This document shows positions 46,288 to 56,913 of a DNA stretch of 64,000 bases, piece after piece. The first letter of the stretch is position 1; each line of letters starts with the position of its first letter. This DNA is from Sphingobacteriales bacterium (lineage in GTDB: Bacteria; Bacteroidota; Bacteroidia; Chitinophagales; Chitinophagaceae): NCBI GenBank assembly GCA_004295245.1, contig REAR01000058.1:1-64000 (forward strand), read 5' to 3'. The notes beneath the pieces are model-generated. The model did no database searches and was not told the DNA's origin. It saw only the letters and a program-made list of their open reading frames with translations. A program made the position numbers and the translations under genes.

Positions 46288-46424
46288 GGTAAGTTAAGTT
46301 GAACGTGTTCCGTAGTAAGTAATTATTTATCAAAGTAAACCAATAAGCAGTAAACCTATACATTATTTTTTTACCTTCAATTTTACTGAAATACAAACGC
46401 TTGCTTTACTAAAAACTATAATGC

Positions 46425-47936
46425 ATGTCTCCTTTATTACTGTTTAGTTTTGTTATAGGTTATTTTCTGTTATTGTTAGTGGTGGCATGGTATACGGGCC
46501 GCAATTCTAACAACGATTCTTTTTTTATTGGCAACCGTAACAGCAACTGGATGCTGGTAGCCTTTGGTATGATTGGGACTTCTTTAAGCGGGGTAACTTT
46601 TGTAAGTGTGCCCGGTGCGGTAAGCAAAGAATCTTTTGCCTACCTGCAAATAACACTGGGTTATTTAATAGGTTATTTTGCTATTGCTTTTGTTTTACTG
46701 CCTTTGTATTACCGGTTAAATCTCACCTCTATTTACAATTACTTAAGCAGCCGTTTAGGAGTAAAAAGTTATAAAACAGGGGCCAGCTTTTTTATTTTAT
46801 CAAGAACATTGGGCGCCACAGCAAGATTGTATCTGGTGGTTAAAATTTTACAAGATGCTATATTAACCAGCTTTGATATACCATTTTGGTTAACCACTCT
46901 CATTATTTTAATTATGATTTTGCTGTACACCTACGAGGGAGGTGTTAAAACTATTGTATATACAGATACCTTGCAAACCACATGCATGCTGGCAGGTCTG
47001 GTTATTTGTGTCATCTTTATTTTAAATAAGTTGGATATGGGGCTTGGTCAAAGCTTGCAGGCCATGGGTAATAAAGGGTATACCAAAATATTTTTTACAG
47101 ACCCTAATAGCAAACTCTTTTTCTTAAAACAAATACTAGCCGGTGCTTTTATAACAGTTACTATGACGGGTATGGATCAGGAGATGATGCAAAAAAATAT
47201 CTCTGTAAAAACCTTAAAAGATTCTAAGAAGAATGTAGTAACCCTTGGTTTTATAATGCTGGTTGTAATAAGTTTGTTTTTAGTATTGGGAGGTCTGTTG
47301 CATTTGTATGCAGAAAACCTGGGCGGTCATTTGGCAACGGTAACAGAAAACGGAAAAGAAATAACCCGTTACATGATTGAAACCAACGATGCCACGGCAG
47401 ATAAACTCTTTCCGGTGGTAGCATTAAAATACATGCCGCCCCTTATTAGTGTAATTTTTATCATTGCATTAATATCAGCCTTGTTTCCAAGTGCTGATGG
47501 CGCTATTACCGCACTCACATCTTCCTTTTGTATTGATATTTTGGGCATGCAACGCCGTACCGATTGGAGCGATGCTGCAAAAAAGAAAACCCGCCAGCGG
47601 GTGCACCTTGTTTTTGCCGCTATCTTTCTGGTATTTGTAATGGTGTATAAATGGATAGATAGCCCCAGCATGATTGGTGTAATTTTAAAAGTAGCAGCTT
47701 ATACCTATGGGCCTTTATTGGGCTTATTTACATTTGGCATTATTACCAAACGAAAAGTAAACGATGCCATCGTTCCCTTTATTTGTGTGGCCGCACCACT
47801 GGTTTGTTTCTTCTTAGATAAATTTCAAAAGCAACTGTTTGGTGGCTTTGAAATAGGCTTAGAGCTGCTAATCATCAATGGGCTGCTTACATTCATCGGC
47901 TTGTTAAGCATCTCTAAAAAAGCCACGGTAGTGTAA
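46425..47936 (+). CDS. Sodium:solute symporter family protein
   Basis: YTGRNSNNDSFFIGNRNSNWMLVAFGMIGTSLSGVTFVSVPG; multiple TM; TMTGMDQEMMQKN. Confidence 0.95.
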   Translation: MSPLLLFSFVIGYFLLLLVVAWYTGRNSNNDSFFIGNRNSNWMLVAFGMIGTSLSGVTFVSVPGAVSKESFAYLQITLGYLIGYFAIAFVLLPLYYRLNLTSIYNYLSSRLGVKSYKTGASFFILSRTLGATARLYLVVKILQDAILTSFDIPFWLTTLIILIMILLYTYEGGVKTIVYTDTLQTTCMLAGLVICVIFILNKLDMGLGQSLQAMGNKGYTKIFFTDPNSKLFFLKQILAGAFITVTMTGMDQEMMQKNISVKTLKDSKKNVVTLGFIMLVVISLFLVLGGLLHLYAENLGGHLATVTENGKEITRYMIETNDATADKLFPVVALKYMPPLISVIFIIALISALFPSADGAITALTSSFCIDILGMQRRTDWSDAAKKKTRQRVHLVFAAIFLVFVMVYKWIDSPSMIGVILKVAAYTYGPLLGLFTFGIITKRKVNDAIVPFICVAAPLVCFFLDKFQKQLFGGFEIGLELLIINGLLTFIGLLSISKKATVV

Positions 47937-47964
47937 ACTAAATACTGTTTCTGTACGTTTTATA

Positions 47965-48006
47965 GTGTGCCATTGTTAATGGGCTGGTCCAATTACAATG
48001 GCACTC
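47965..48006. repeat. Long stem-loop (agtgtgccattgt ... acaatggcact) downstream of the symporter gene
   Basis: Inverted repeat by reading; no convincing T-tract. Confidence 0.4.
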
Positions 48007-48112
48007 AGTGTCTCTGGCAATAAACACAATAACCAACAAGTATTATTTTTAAAGCCGCATTTATGTAATTGGTTTATTGAAAGAGCTTTTGTGAAACCCT
48101 AAAAGGATTGTT

Positions 48113-48808
48113 ATGAATGACACGATTAAGTTGAGCAAGCAGCGCCGTTGGAGCGAATCAAAGGCGCACAGCAGTTGGCAGATCTTTAAAATTATGGCCG
48201 AGTTTGTAGATGGTTTTGAAGCACTGGCAAAATTAGGCCCCTGCATTTCCATATTTGGCAGTGCCCGCACACAACCCGGCCACCCGCATTATGAGTTGGC
48301 CGTAGAAATTGGCAAACGCCTCAGCGAAGAAGGCTTTGGTATCATCAGTGGTGGTGGCCCCGGTATTATGGAAGCAGCCAATAAAGGCGCACAGTTAGGC
48401 GGCGGTAAAAGTGTAGGCTTAAATATTGAACTGCCTTTTGAGCAAGAAGCCAATGCATATATAGACCGCGATGCCAGCCTGCATTTTGATTATTTCTTTG
48501 TACGCAAAACATTATTTGTAAAATACTCGCAAGGCTTTATTATGATGCCCGGTGGTTTTGGTACCATGGATGAATTTTTTGAAGTAGCTACCTTAATACA
48601 AACCGGTAAAATGAGCCAGGTGCCATTAATATTAGTTGGCAAAGAGTATTGGAGTGGTTTAATGAACTGGTTAGAAAACACCATGCTGAAAGAAAAATAT
48701 ATTTCGCCAGAAGATTTAGACTTGCTTAAAGTAGCAGATACTGCAGAAGAAGTGGTAGAACATGTACTGCATTTTTATAGTAAACATGCACTGCAACCTA
48801 ATTTTTAA
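48113..48808 (+). CDS. LOG family / TIGR00730 Rossmann-fold protein
   Basis: CISIFGSARTQPGHPHYELA; GFGIISGGGPGIMEAANKGA; FIMMPGGFGTMDEFFEVATLIQT. Confidence 0.95.
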   Translation: MNDTIKLSKQRRWSESKAHSSWQIFKIMAEFVDGFEALAKLGPCISIFGSARTQPGHPHYELAVEIGKRLSEEGFGIISGGGPGIMEAANKGAQLGGGKSVGLNIELPFEQEANAYIDRDASLHFDYFFVRKTLFVKYSQGFIMMPGGFGTMDEFFEVATLIQTGKMSQVPLILVGKEYWSGLMNWLENTMLKEKYISPEDLDLLKVADTAEEVVEHVLHFYSKHALQPNF

Positions 48809-48893
48809 ATATATTATTACTTATACTTTTAATTGCTGCTTTAATAGCAGCTATTTTTTTTGATGCCAGCCTTAGTACTACTTATCAGCAGCC

Positions 48894-48955
48894 GTTGCCA
48901 CGCTCGTTTCAACGGTGGTGCTTATGGCAGCAATGCGTGGCAGTTTTACACTGCC
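48894..48955 (+). repeat. Family B repeat, copy B1
   Basis: gttgccacgctcgtttcaacggtggtgcttatggcagcaatgcgtggcagttttacact. Confidence 0.88.
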
Positions 48956-49063
48956 TGTACCTAAGTGTTGCACCCTTCAGCAGCAGTATACAACACATCA
49001 TTTAACAGTTGCAACAGCCCTGCAACTAAACGGCATCCCTTATCTTTGCAAAAATTCAGTAAG

Positions 49064-49702
49064 GTGGAGTTTATACAACCAGCAGCACTGGCTTATGCAG
49101 ATAAATACACCAGCGAGCAATATATGCTGCTGCAGGAAATAGCTGAGCAAACAACGGCTACACATCCGCAGGCGCATATGTTAAGCGGGCATGTGCAGGG
49201 CAAGTTTCTGGAAATTATAAGTACACTGGTAAGGCCACGCCGTATTTTAGAAATTGGCACATTTACCGGTTACAGTACTTTATGCCTGGCAAAGGGCCTG
49301 CGGGAAGATGGGTTATTACATACTATAGAAGTAAGAGAAACAGAAGCCATGGCCGCACAAAATTTTTTCAAATTATCTGTATGGCAGGAAAAAATTTTAT
49401 TACACCTTGGCAATGCGTTAGAAATTATACCGGGTTTAGATGAAACCTGGGACCTTGTTTTTATAGATGCCGATAAGGTAAATTATATAGAATACTACAA
49501 AATGGTATTACCCCGTTTAAGAAGCGGTGGCATTATACTGGCAGACAATGTGCTATTTCACGGGCAGGTATTATGCGAGCCGGTAAAAGGTAAAAACGCC
49601 AAAGCCATGCATGCTTTTAATGAGTTTATAAAGCAAGATGAAAGCGTAGAGAAAGTTTTATTAACCGTAAGAGACGGGCTACTATTGATTCAAAAAAAAT
49701 AA
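49064..49702 (+). CDS. Class I SAM-dependent O-methyltransferase (caffeoyl-CoA OMT-like)
   Basis: SGHVQGKFLEIISTLVRPRRILEIGTFTGYSTLCLAKGL; WDLVFIDADKVNYIEYYKMVLPRLRSGGIILADNVLFHG; GTG start at 49064 preferred to 48965. Confidence 0.93.
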   Translation: MEFIQPAALAYADKYTSEQYMLLQEIAEQTTATHPQAHMLSGHVQGKFLEIISTLVRPRRILEIGTFTGYSTLCLAKGLREDGLLHTIEVRETEAMAAQNFFKLSVWQEKILLHLGNALEIIPGLDETWDLVFIDADKVNYIEYYKMVLPRLRSGGIILADNVLFHGQVLCEPVKGKNAKAMHAFNEFIKQDESVEKVLLTVRDGLLLIQKK

Positions 49703-49714
49703 GCAACCAATCCA

Positions 49715-50896
49715 ATGCAATTGAAAAGCATTTTTATAATTCTATTAATTATCATTCGTGTTGCCGGTGCAGCACAATCAAGAGACGAACTGATACAGCA
49801 ATACATTACTTCGTATAAAAATCTGGCCATAGAAGAAATGAAACGGACCGGTGTGCCTGCAGCTATTAAACTGGCGCAGGGCATACATGAAACAGAAGCC
49901 GGTAATAGTGTACTGGTAAAAAAATCAAATAATCATTTTGGTATAAAATGTAAAACTGGTTGGGATGGGCCCAAAGTATATCATGATGATGATGAAAGGG
50001 GAGAGTGTTTCAGAAGTTATACAGCCGCTGAAGCATCCTACCGCGATCATAGTAATTTTCTAAAAAATAGCCAGCGCTATGCCTTCTTATTTGCATTAGA
50101 CCCTACAGATTATAAAGGTTGGGCGTATGGCTTAAAAAAAGCCGGTTATGCCACCAATATTAAATACAGCCAGATACTGATTAAGCTGATAGAAGAATAT
50201 CATTTGGATACCTACAGCCTGATTGCTTTAGGTAAAATACCCGATATTGAAGCTGATTTACTTGTTAAGTTGGCACCAGAAACAAAACCTGAAATAGCAA
50301 TTGCTGAAGTAGCCATAGATTACCCCAGTGGCCGTTTTACTATTAATAAAACCAGTGTGGTGTATGCGGCGGCTGGTAATAGCTGGTTGCAACTGGCGCA
50401 GCAATATGAGGTGCCTCTGGCCCGATTGCTGGATTTTAATGATGTGTACAGTGATGGTGTGTTAGTAAAGGGGCAATTGGTTTTTTTACAACGTAAAAGA
50501 AAAACAGGCGATAAAGAGTTTCATACAGTAATGCCGGGCGAAACGGTTTATTCAATAGCTCAGCTGGAAGGAATACGAATAGACGCATTGAGAGAATATA
50601 ACAAACTAGCTGCAAGCGATGAGCCTGCTGTAGGCGAAAAATTATATTTACAGGATGCGGCACCACAAGCGCCGGTTTTAGCAGTTAATACCAAAGTAAT
50701 AAACAGCCCCGCAGCACATACATTAGTAAAAGAAACTATTAAGCATATTGTAAAACCCAAAGAAACACTTTACAGTATTTCAAAAAAATATGCAGTGCCG
50801 GTTACAGCTATTGTGGAATGGAATAAATTGCAGGGCTACGAATTAAAAATGGGGCAGGAACTGCTTATATTAAAAAACCAAGAAACGGCTTTGTAA
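49715..50896 (+). CDS. Secreted glucosaminidase with C-terminal LysM repeats
   Basis: VPAAIKLAQGIHETEAGNSVLVKKSNNHFGIKCKTGWDG; LysM FHTVMPGETVYSIAQLEGIRIDALREYNKL and KHIVKPKETLYSISKKYAVPVTAIVEWNKL. Confidence 0.95.
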   Translation: MQLKSIFIILLIIIRVAGAAQSRDELIQQYITSYKNLAIEEMKRTGVPAAIKLAQGIHETEAGNSVLVKKSNNHFGIKCKTGWDGPKVYHDDDERGECFRSYTAAEASYRDHSNFLKNSQRYAFLFALDPTDYKGWAYGLKKAGYATNIKYSQILIKLIEEYHLDTYSLIALGKIPDIEADLLVKLAPETKPEIAIAEVAIDYPSGRFTINKTSVVYAAAGNSWLQLAQQYEVPLARLLDFNDVYSDGVLVKGQLVFLQRKRKTGDKEFHTVMPGETVYSIAQLEGIRIDALREYNKLAASDEPAVGEKLYLQDAAPQAPVLAVNTKVINSPAAHTLVKETIKHIVKPKETLYSISKKYAVPVTAIVEWNKLQGYELKMGQELLILKNQETAL

Positions 50897-50927
50897 TAAT
50901 TTCGCTGATGGCAGCACTATTGTAAAA

Positions 50928-50972
50928 GGGTGCGACGCAACGGCTGCCCGGTAGCGATACCCGGCTGGTAAC
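50928..50972 (-). repeat. Family A right half, copy A9 (arm 50928-50941; GCTGGTAAC 50964-50972)
   Basis: gggtgcgacgcaacggctgcc ... gctggtaac, just upstream of hpt. Confidence 0.85.
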
Positions 50973-50984
50973 AAAAAATAATTT

Positions 50985-51521
50985 ATGGCAAATATTAAAG
51001 TACACGATAAGGAGTTTGAACCCTACCTGACCGATGATCAGTTGCAAAGCCGTATTAAGGCAATGGCGGAAGCTATTAATACCGATTATGCCGGTAAAAA
51101 GCCATTGTTTATTGCCATTTTAAATGGCTCTTTTATGTTTGCATCAGACCTGTTTAAGTATATAACAATTGATGCTGAAATTTGCTTTATTAAACTTGCT
51201 TCTTATAAAGGCACCAAGAGTACGGGCCATGTAATTACAGCTATTGGGCTGGATACGGATATTATTGACCGCCACGTTTTGATACTGGAAGATATTGTGG
51301 ATACCGGCAAAACCCTGAGTGAGTTTTTGCCACAGTTTCAGCACCAGCAGCCACTGTCTTTAAAAATTGCTGCCCTGCTGCACAAGCCCGATGCAATGGT
51401 GTATCCTATTAAAATTGATTACCTCGGCTTTTCTATACCTAACAAATTTGTGGTGGGGTATGGGCTGGATTATGACGGCTTGGGAAGAAATATCAAAGAA
51501 ATATACCAACTGGTGGGTTAA
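50985..51521 (+). CDS. hpt: Hypoxanthine phosphoribosyltransferase
   Basis: LFIAILNGSFMFASDLFKYI; VLILEDIVDTGKTLSEFL; FVVGYGLDYDGLGRNIKEIYQL. Confidence 0.95.
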   Translation: MANIKVHDKEFEPYLTDDQLQSRIKAMAEAINTDYAGKKPLFIAILNGSFMFASDLFKYITIDAEICFIKLASYKGTKSTGHVITAIGLDTDIIDRHVLILEDIVDTGKTLSEFLPQFQHQQPLSLKIAALLHKPDAMVYPIKIDYLGFSIPNKFVVGYGLDYDGLGRNIKEIYQLVG

Positions 51522-51547
51522 AAGCGTTTTACGCAAACAATTACCCT

Positions 51548-53359
51548 TTGATAAACAGGGGTTATCTGCGTAACTTTAGAATGTATCTATCCCGGGTGAA
51601 ACTTATGTACACCATATTGCTGTGCCTGCTGTGTAGTCAAATCATTCAGGCGCAATACTACCTGCGTGGCGAAATAAAGGATGAAACCAATAAACCGCTT
51701 GCCAACGCAAAAATTCTTTTACACTCTAATGGCTATGTTTACTACACGGGCAATAGTGGTGGTTTTGGTATTACTGCCAAAGAGCAGACTGATTCTATAA
51801 CTGTAATAGTGGAAGGCTACCAGCAACAACGCTTATTATTACACAGTGCCCGCTACGAGTATGTAGTACTGAAAATGCAACAGGGGGCTGGCAATATGCG
51901 CAAAAACCGGTTAATGAGTGTTACCAAAGACCGTAACATGGCAGATAAAACCAACTGGTCTGTTGGTGGAGAAACCTATAGCAACCTGATGGAAAATGAT
52001 TTTGTGCCTGCAAAAAATTTTCCTGAAACGGGGTTTGCTGTAAATACAGATAAAGCTTCTTATAGTAATATACGCCGGTTCATTAATATGAATAGTGCAG
52101 TGCCACCCGATGCCGTGCGCATTGAAGAAATGCTCAACTATTTCAACTTTGGGTATCAGGTGCCGGAAAAAGATAGTGTGTTCAGCTTCTCCTCTTTTCT
52201 TACACAATGCCCATGGAATGGAGACAACCAATTATTGTATTTAAAAGTATGTGCCCGCAAAGTAAATCTGGAAAAAGTGCCGCCCAGTAATCTTGTTTTT
52301 TTGATAGATGTATCAGGTTCTATGGATATGCCTAATCGTTTGCCGTTGCTAAAGTCGGCTTTTAGGTTAATGGTAAATAACCTGCGGGATAAAGACACTG
52401 TTTCTATAGTTGTTTATGGCGGTGCCGTAGGGGTATGGATGCAACCCACTTCTGGCAGTGAAAAAGAGAAAATTTTAAAAAGTATTGAAGAGATACAACC
52501 CGGCGGGGCAACACCCGGCGAAAGTGGCATAAAATCGGCTTACCGGTTGGCGCAAAGCCAGTTTATTAAAGGCGGTAACAACCGCGTTATACTGGCTACT
52601 GATGGAGATTTTAATGTGGGTCAAACTAATGAAGAAGAATTAGAAAAAATGATAACGGCACAACGGCAGTTGGGTATCTACTTAACTTGTTTGGGTGTTG
52701 GTATGGGCAACTATAAAGACTCTAAGCTGGAAGCATTGGCCAAAAAAGGCAATGGTAATTTTGCGTACCTGGATGATGAGAGAGAAGCAGAAAAAGTATT
52801 GGTAAAAGAGTTAACACAAACCTTATACTCAGTAGCAGATGATGTGTATATGAACATCAATTTTAATGCAGCCTACGTAAAAGATTACCGCTTAATTGGG
52901 TTTGATAATAAATTAAATGCTGTGGCTGATTCTTTAAGTGAACTGGAAGGTGGCGAAGTGGGAAGTGGTCATACCTTAATGGCCTTGTTTGAAATAACAC
53001 CTACACTGGCTAATGAACATACCAATCAAGATTTTACAAACAATGAAAAACTGGCATCTATTCGCTTTAATTTTAAAATACCGCACGATGCTGCAAAAAA
53101 ACAAACCGTATATGCAGTGCCCTTTCAAATAACACCATTTAATGAATTGCCGGCATGCCATCGTTTTGCCACATCGGTGGTTATGTTTGGTTCTTTGCTT
53201 AAAAATTCTAAATACACTAAAGCCATTAACTGGAACGATGCCATTATTATGGCCAATGAAAGTTTAAGCCCCGGAGATTTTACACAAAAAGAATTTCTTA
53301 CGCTGGTAGAGAAAGCAAAAAAAATATACGGCCGCGGTAAAAAGAAAAAAGATAGTTAG
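51548..53359 (+). CDS. VWA-domain protein (YfbK-like, von Willebrand + DUF3520-type C-terminus) with N-terminal CarboxypepD_reg-like domain
   Basis: GEIKDETNKPLANAKILLHSNG; MADKTNWSVGGETYSNLMENDFVPAKNFPETGFAVNTDKASYSNIRRFIN; VFLIDVSGSMDMPNRLPLLKSAFRLMV; start may be MYLSRVK. Confidence 0.92.
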   Translation: MINRGYLRNFRMYLSRVKLMYTILLCLLCSQIIQAQYYLRGEIKDETNKPLANAKILLHSNGYVYYTGNSGGFGITAKEQTDSITVIVEGYQQQRLLLHSARYEYVVLKMQQGAGNMRKNRLMSVTKDRNMADKTNWSVGGETYSNLMENDFVPAKNFPETGFAVNTDKASYSNIRRFINMNSAVPPDAVRIEEMLNYFNFGYQVPEKDSVFSFSSFLTQCPWNGDNQLLYLKVCARKVNLEKVPPSNLVFLIDVSGSMDMPNRLPLLKSAFRLMVNNLRDKDTVSIVVYGGAVGVWMQPTSGSEKEKILKSIEEIQPGGATPGESGIKSAYRLAQSQFIKGGNNRVILATDGDFNVGQTNEEELEKMITAQRQLGIYLTCLGVGMGNYKDSKLEALAKKGNGNFAYLDDEREAEKVLVKELTQTLYSVADDVYMNINFNAAYVKDYRLIGFDNKLNAVADSLSELEGGEVGSGHTLMALFEITPTLANEHTNQDFTNNEKLASIRFNFKIPHDAAKKQTVYAVPFQITPFNELPACHRFATSVVMFGSLLKNSKYTKAINWNDAIIMANESLSPGDFTQKEFLTLVEKAKKIYGRGKKKKDS

Positions 53360-53530
53360 TTTACCAGCTTCACCGCTCCGGTTACACATAGTTGCTACGC
53401 TCAGTTTAACAGTTGTACTATACCTACACACTTTTTTGAAACTGCATACTTAAGTAAACTTAGTGTAAACTGCCACGCATTACTTGCTGCCAGAAGCACC
53501 ACCGTTGAAACGAGCGTGGCAACGGCTGCC
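53359..53530. repeat. Family B element, copy B2, with both arms (GTTTACCAGC 53359; left arm 53391-53407; right arm 53508-53523)
   Basis: gttgctacgctcagttt ... aaacgagcgtggcaac. Confidence 0.85.
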
Positions 53531-53565
53531 GCTTACTGGTATACTGCCGGCATCCTAAAAAATTA

Positions 53566-54732
53566 TCAGCTAAAAAGCTCCCGCATTTTATCAAAAAAGC
53601 TTTTATCGCTTTTTTCTGGTTGTGGTTTAAAGTTGGCCGATTGGCTTAATTTTTCCATCATTGCTTTTTCTTCTGCATTCAGGTGTTGCGGTGTCCACAC
53701 GTTTACATGTATCAGCTGATCGCCTTTTTCGTAAGAGTTTACTGCCGGAAAGCCTTTGCCTTTTAAGCGAAATATTTTACCGCTTTGTGTGCCGGCAGGT
53801 ATTTTAATTTTTGCACGGCCATCAATGGTGGGTACTTCCACACTGGTGCCAAAGGCGGCATCGGGGATGGATATATAAAGATCGTAGGCTACATTCAACC
53901 CATCGCGGTGTAATTCTTTGTGGGTGTCTTCTTCTATTAAAATTATCAGATCGCCTGCTGCACCACCACGTTCGCCGGCATTGCCGCGGCCACTTACACT
54001 TAACTGCATACCTTCTTGTACGCCTGCAGGTATATCAATGGTTACAGTTTCTTCTCCATATACTCTTCCTTCTCCTTTACAACTACCACATTTGGCTGTA
54101 ACGGTGGTGCCCTCTCCGTTGCAGGTAGGGCAGGTGGTTACAGTTTGCATTTGGCCCAAAAAGGTATTGGTAACTTTTCTTACTTGTCCGTTACCCCCAC
54201 AAGTGCCGCAGGTTTGCACGCTGCCTTTATCTTTTGCACCGCTGCCACTGCAAGTGGTACAGGGCACATATTTTTTAACCTTTACATTTTTTGTTACGCC
54301 TTTGGCTATTTCTTCGTAAGTAAGTTTTAGTTTAATGCGCAGGTTGCTGCCGCGTATGCCACGGGCCCGGCTGCCGCCGCCACCGCGTGAAGAACGTTGT
54401 CCGCCATTAAAGAAACTCCCAAACATATCATCGCCAAAAATATCTCCAAACTGGCTAAAGATATCTTCCATATTACCACTGCCGCCACCAAAACCACCAC
54501 GCCCATTGCCGTTTACACCAGCATGCCCAAAACGATCATACTGTGCTTTTTTATCAGCATCACTCAAAACTTCATAGGCTTCTGCAGCTTCTTTAAATTT
54601 TTCTTCCGCGGCTTTATCGCCGGGGTTTCTATCGGGGTGAAATTGCATAGCCACTTTTCGATAGGCCTTCTTAATTTCATCTGCAGCAGCCGATTTTGTA
54701 ACGCCCAGTATTTCGTAATAATCTCTTTTCAT
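53566..54732 (-). CDS. dnaJ: Chaperone protein DnaJ
   Basis: [56 protein letters not shown]; four CxxCxGxG zinc motifs. Confidence 0.99.
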   Translation of the reverse strand: MKRDYYEILGVTKSAAADEIKKAYRKVAMQFHPDRNPGDKAAEEKFKEAAEAYEVLSDADKKAQYDRFGHAGVNGNGRGGFGGGSGNMEDIFSQFGDIFGDDMFGSFFNGGQRSSRGGGGSRARGIRGSNLRIKLKLTYEEIAKGVTKNVKVKKYVPCTTCSGSGAKDKGSVQTCGTCGGNGQVRKVTNTFLGQMQTVTTCPTCNGEGTTVTAKCGSCKGEGRVYGEETVTIDIPAGVQEGMQLSVSGRGNAGERGGAAGDLIILIEEDTHKELHRDGLNVAYDLYISIPDAAFGTSVEVPTIDGRAKIKIPAGTQSGKIFRLKGKGFPAVNSYEKGDQLIHVNVWTPQHLNAEEKAMMEKLSQSANFKPQPEKSDKSFFDKMRELFS

Positions 54733-54786
54733 GCCTTGCCTCCGGCAGGAGGGTATTGTTTATATGATATAAAATGTTGGTATTAA

Positions 54787-55365
54787 TTATTTGCCCACCA
54801 CAACTTTGGCAAAGCGAATTATTTTGTCGTTCAGCAAATAACCTTTTTCCACTTCATCAATTACTTTTTCTTTAAGTACTTCAGTAGGTGCAGGTATTTG
54901 TGTAATGGCTTCGTGCAGGTCTGGGTTAAAATCTTGCCCTTTTGTTTCCATTGCTTTTAGCCCTCTTGCCTGCAGGGTATTGCGCAGTTTGGTAAATACC
55001 AGTTGCAAGCCTTCTTTTAAAGAAGCAATGTCTTCACTTTTGCTCAGCTGTGTTTGGGCACGGTCACAATCATCCAATACTTCCAGTAAAGGAATGATAA
55101 CATCTTTGCCAGCGGTTTGTAATAGTTCCAATCGCTCTCGGGCACTTCTTTTTCTAAAATTATCAAACTCTGCTACCTGGCGCAGGTATTTATCTTTCCA
55201 TTCAGCAATTTCTGCATGCAGGCTATCCAATTCACCCTGCTGTTCAGGGTTGCTTAAATGGCCGGTGCCGGGCACATCACTGTCTGCATTTATGTCAATG
55301 CCGGGTTGATTTTCAGCAATATTTTCAGCCGTAGTTTCTTGGTGGTTTGTTTCTTTTTCGCTCAT
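54787..55365 (-). CDS. grpE: Nucleotide exchange factor GrpE
   Basis: EWKDKYLRQVAEFDNFRKRSARERLELLQTAGKDVIIPLLEVLDDCDRA; DFNPDLHEAITQIP; start MSEKETNHQ preferred within ORF 54787-55437. Confidence 0.97.
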   Translation of the reverse strand: MSEKETNHQETTAENIAENQPGIDINADSDVPGTGHLSNPEQQGELDSLHAEIAEWKDKYLRQVAEFDNFRKRSARERLELLQTAGKDVIIPLLEVLDDCDRAQTQLSKSEDIASLKEGLQLVFTKLRNTLQARGLKAMETKGQDFNPDLHEAITQIPAPTEVLKEKVIDEVEKGYLLNDKIIRFAKVVVGK

Positions 55366-55576
55366 ATTTTCAAAAATTATCGCAAAGGTACTGTTGTCAA
55401 TTATATTGCCAAAGGCCAAACTAAGCCAAATTGGCAACAGGCATCACCCCTTTAAAGGCAGGCTGCAGGTGTTTACTATTTTTTCTTTGAATTTGATGTA
55501 AGTTGGCTGATTATTATAGAGAAGTTCCTAAATTCAGCGCCTCTTAAAACATTGTAAGTATTCTAAAAATAACAAC

Positions 55577-56911
55577 ATGAAGTATGTATTGCTGCTATTA
55601 ACCATCGCCATTATGGGTTGGGGTTGTGCAAATAATAACAACAACAGTACAGAAACTAAAACGCCTGCGAGCCTGCCCGGTACAGCGCTTTTACACGCTA
55701 ATCAATACCAGCTAACCCAAGTAATTATTTATGATGTTTTTGCGCCACCTGTGGCCAGCCGTATTTATGCATATACTTCGTTGGCAGCTTATGAGGCGCT
55801 GCGCCATAATACACCCGGGTATGCCTCTATAACAGCACAGCTGCATGGGTTTAAACCCATGCCACTACCCGAGAAAGATAAAAAATACAATTACTTGCTG
55901 GCGGCCACCAAAGCCTATTTTACTGTGGCTGAAAAAATTACGTTTTCAATAGATTCTTTAAAACAATACCAGGATAGTGTGTTTGCAATTTTTAAAAATG
56001 CATTGCCACAAGATGAGTATGAGCGTTCTCTTGCATTTGGAGATACGGTGGGCAAAACGGTATTGGTGCGTTCTACTACCGACAACTACAAAAAAACAAG
56101 AGGCATGGATCGTTTTTTGGGCAGCAATGCCCCTGGCAAATGGCTTCCAACATCGCCCGATTATTTAGACGGTACCGAGCCTAACTGGAAATTAATAGTA
56201 CCCCTTGTATTAGATACTGCTTCTCAAATAACAGCAGATCCTCCTCCAGCTTTTGGTACAGAAAAAACAAGCGCTTTGTATAAAGTGGCCTACGAAGTAT
56301 ACACAATCAGCAATAATTTAACGGATGAACAAAAGCTGATAGCCCGCTATTGGGATGATAACCCGGCAGTAATGGAGCACTCCGGCCATATGATGTTTTT
56401 AAATAAAAAAATTACACCGGTAGGTCATTGGATTGGTATTGCCGGCATTGCTGCTAAAAAAGCCAACAGCAATGATGTGGAAACGGCCCGTGCCTATACA
56501 CTAGCGGCTGTTGCAGTATTTGACGCATTCATTTCCTGTTGGCATGAAAAATATAAAAGCCAGCTTATACGCCCCATTAGTTATATCAATCAGTTTATTG
56601 ATAAAAACTGGCAACCTTATCTGCAAACGCCGCCTTTTCCAGAGCATACCAGCGGGCACAGCACTATTTCTGCTGCTGCAGCAACGGTTTTAACCAATTT
56701 ATTTGGCGCTAACTTTTCTTTTCACGACGATAGCGATAAAGATTACATTGGCATGGAACGCGATTTCAGCTCTTTTGACCAAGCTGCCCAAGAAGCGTCC
56801 ATCAGCCGCGTATATGGCGGCATACATTACACCACCGGCTGCAATGCGGGTAATAAAAACGGCACAGCCATTGGTACTTATATCAATCAAAAAATAAAAT
56901 TGAAGGAGTAG
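55577..56911 (+). CDS. Vanadium-dependent haloperoxidase / PAP2-superfamily phosphatase-like lipoprotein
   Basis: MGWGCANNN lipobox; LLHANQYQLTQVIIYDVFAPPVASRIYAYTSLAAYEALR; LIRPISYINQF; PPFPEHTSGHSTISAAAATVLTNLFG; SRVYGGIHYTTGCNAG. Confidence 0.88.
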   Translation: MKYVLLLLTIAIMGWGCANNNNNSTETKTPASLPGTALLHANQYQLTQVIIYDVFAPPVASRIYAYTSLAAYEALRHNTPGYASITAQLHGFKPMPLPEKDKKYNYLLAATKAYFTVAEKITFSIDSLKQYQDSVFAIFKNALPQDEYERSLAFGDTVGKTVLVRSTTDNYKKTRGMDRFLGSNAPGKWLPTSPDYLDGTEPNWKLIVPLVLDTASQITADPPPAFGTEKTSALYKVAYEVYTISNNLTDEQKLIARYWDDNPAVMEHSGHMMFLNKKITPVGHWIGIAGIAAKKANSNDVETARAYTLAAVAVFDAFISCWHEKYKSQLIRPISYINQFIDKNWQPYLQTPPFPEHTSGHSTISAAAATVLTNLFGANFSFHDDSDKDYIGMERDFSSFDQAAQEASISRVYGGIHYTTGCNAGNKNGTAIGTYINQKIKLKE

Positions 56912-56913
56912 TA

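Noticed and set aside
53918-54577. Overlapping plus-strand ORFs opposite dnaJ
   Set aside because: Antisense shadows of the DnaJ zinc-finger and Gly-rich region.
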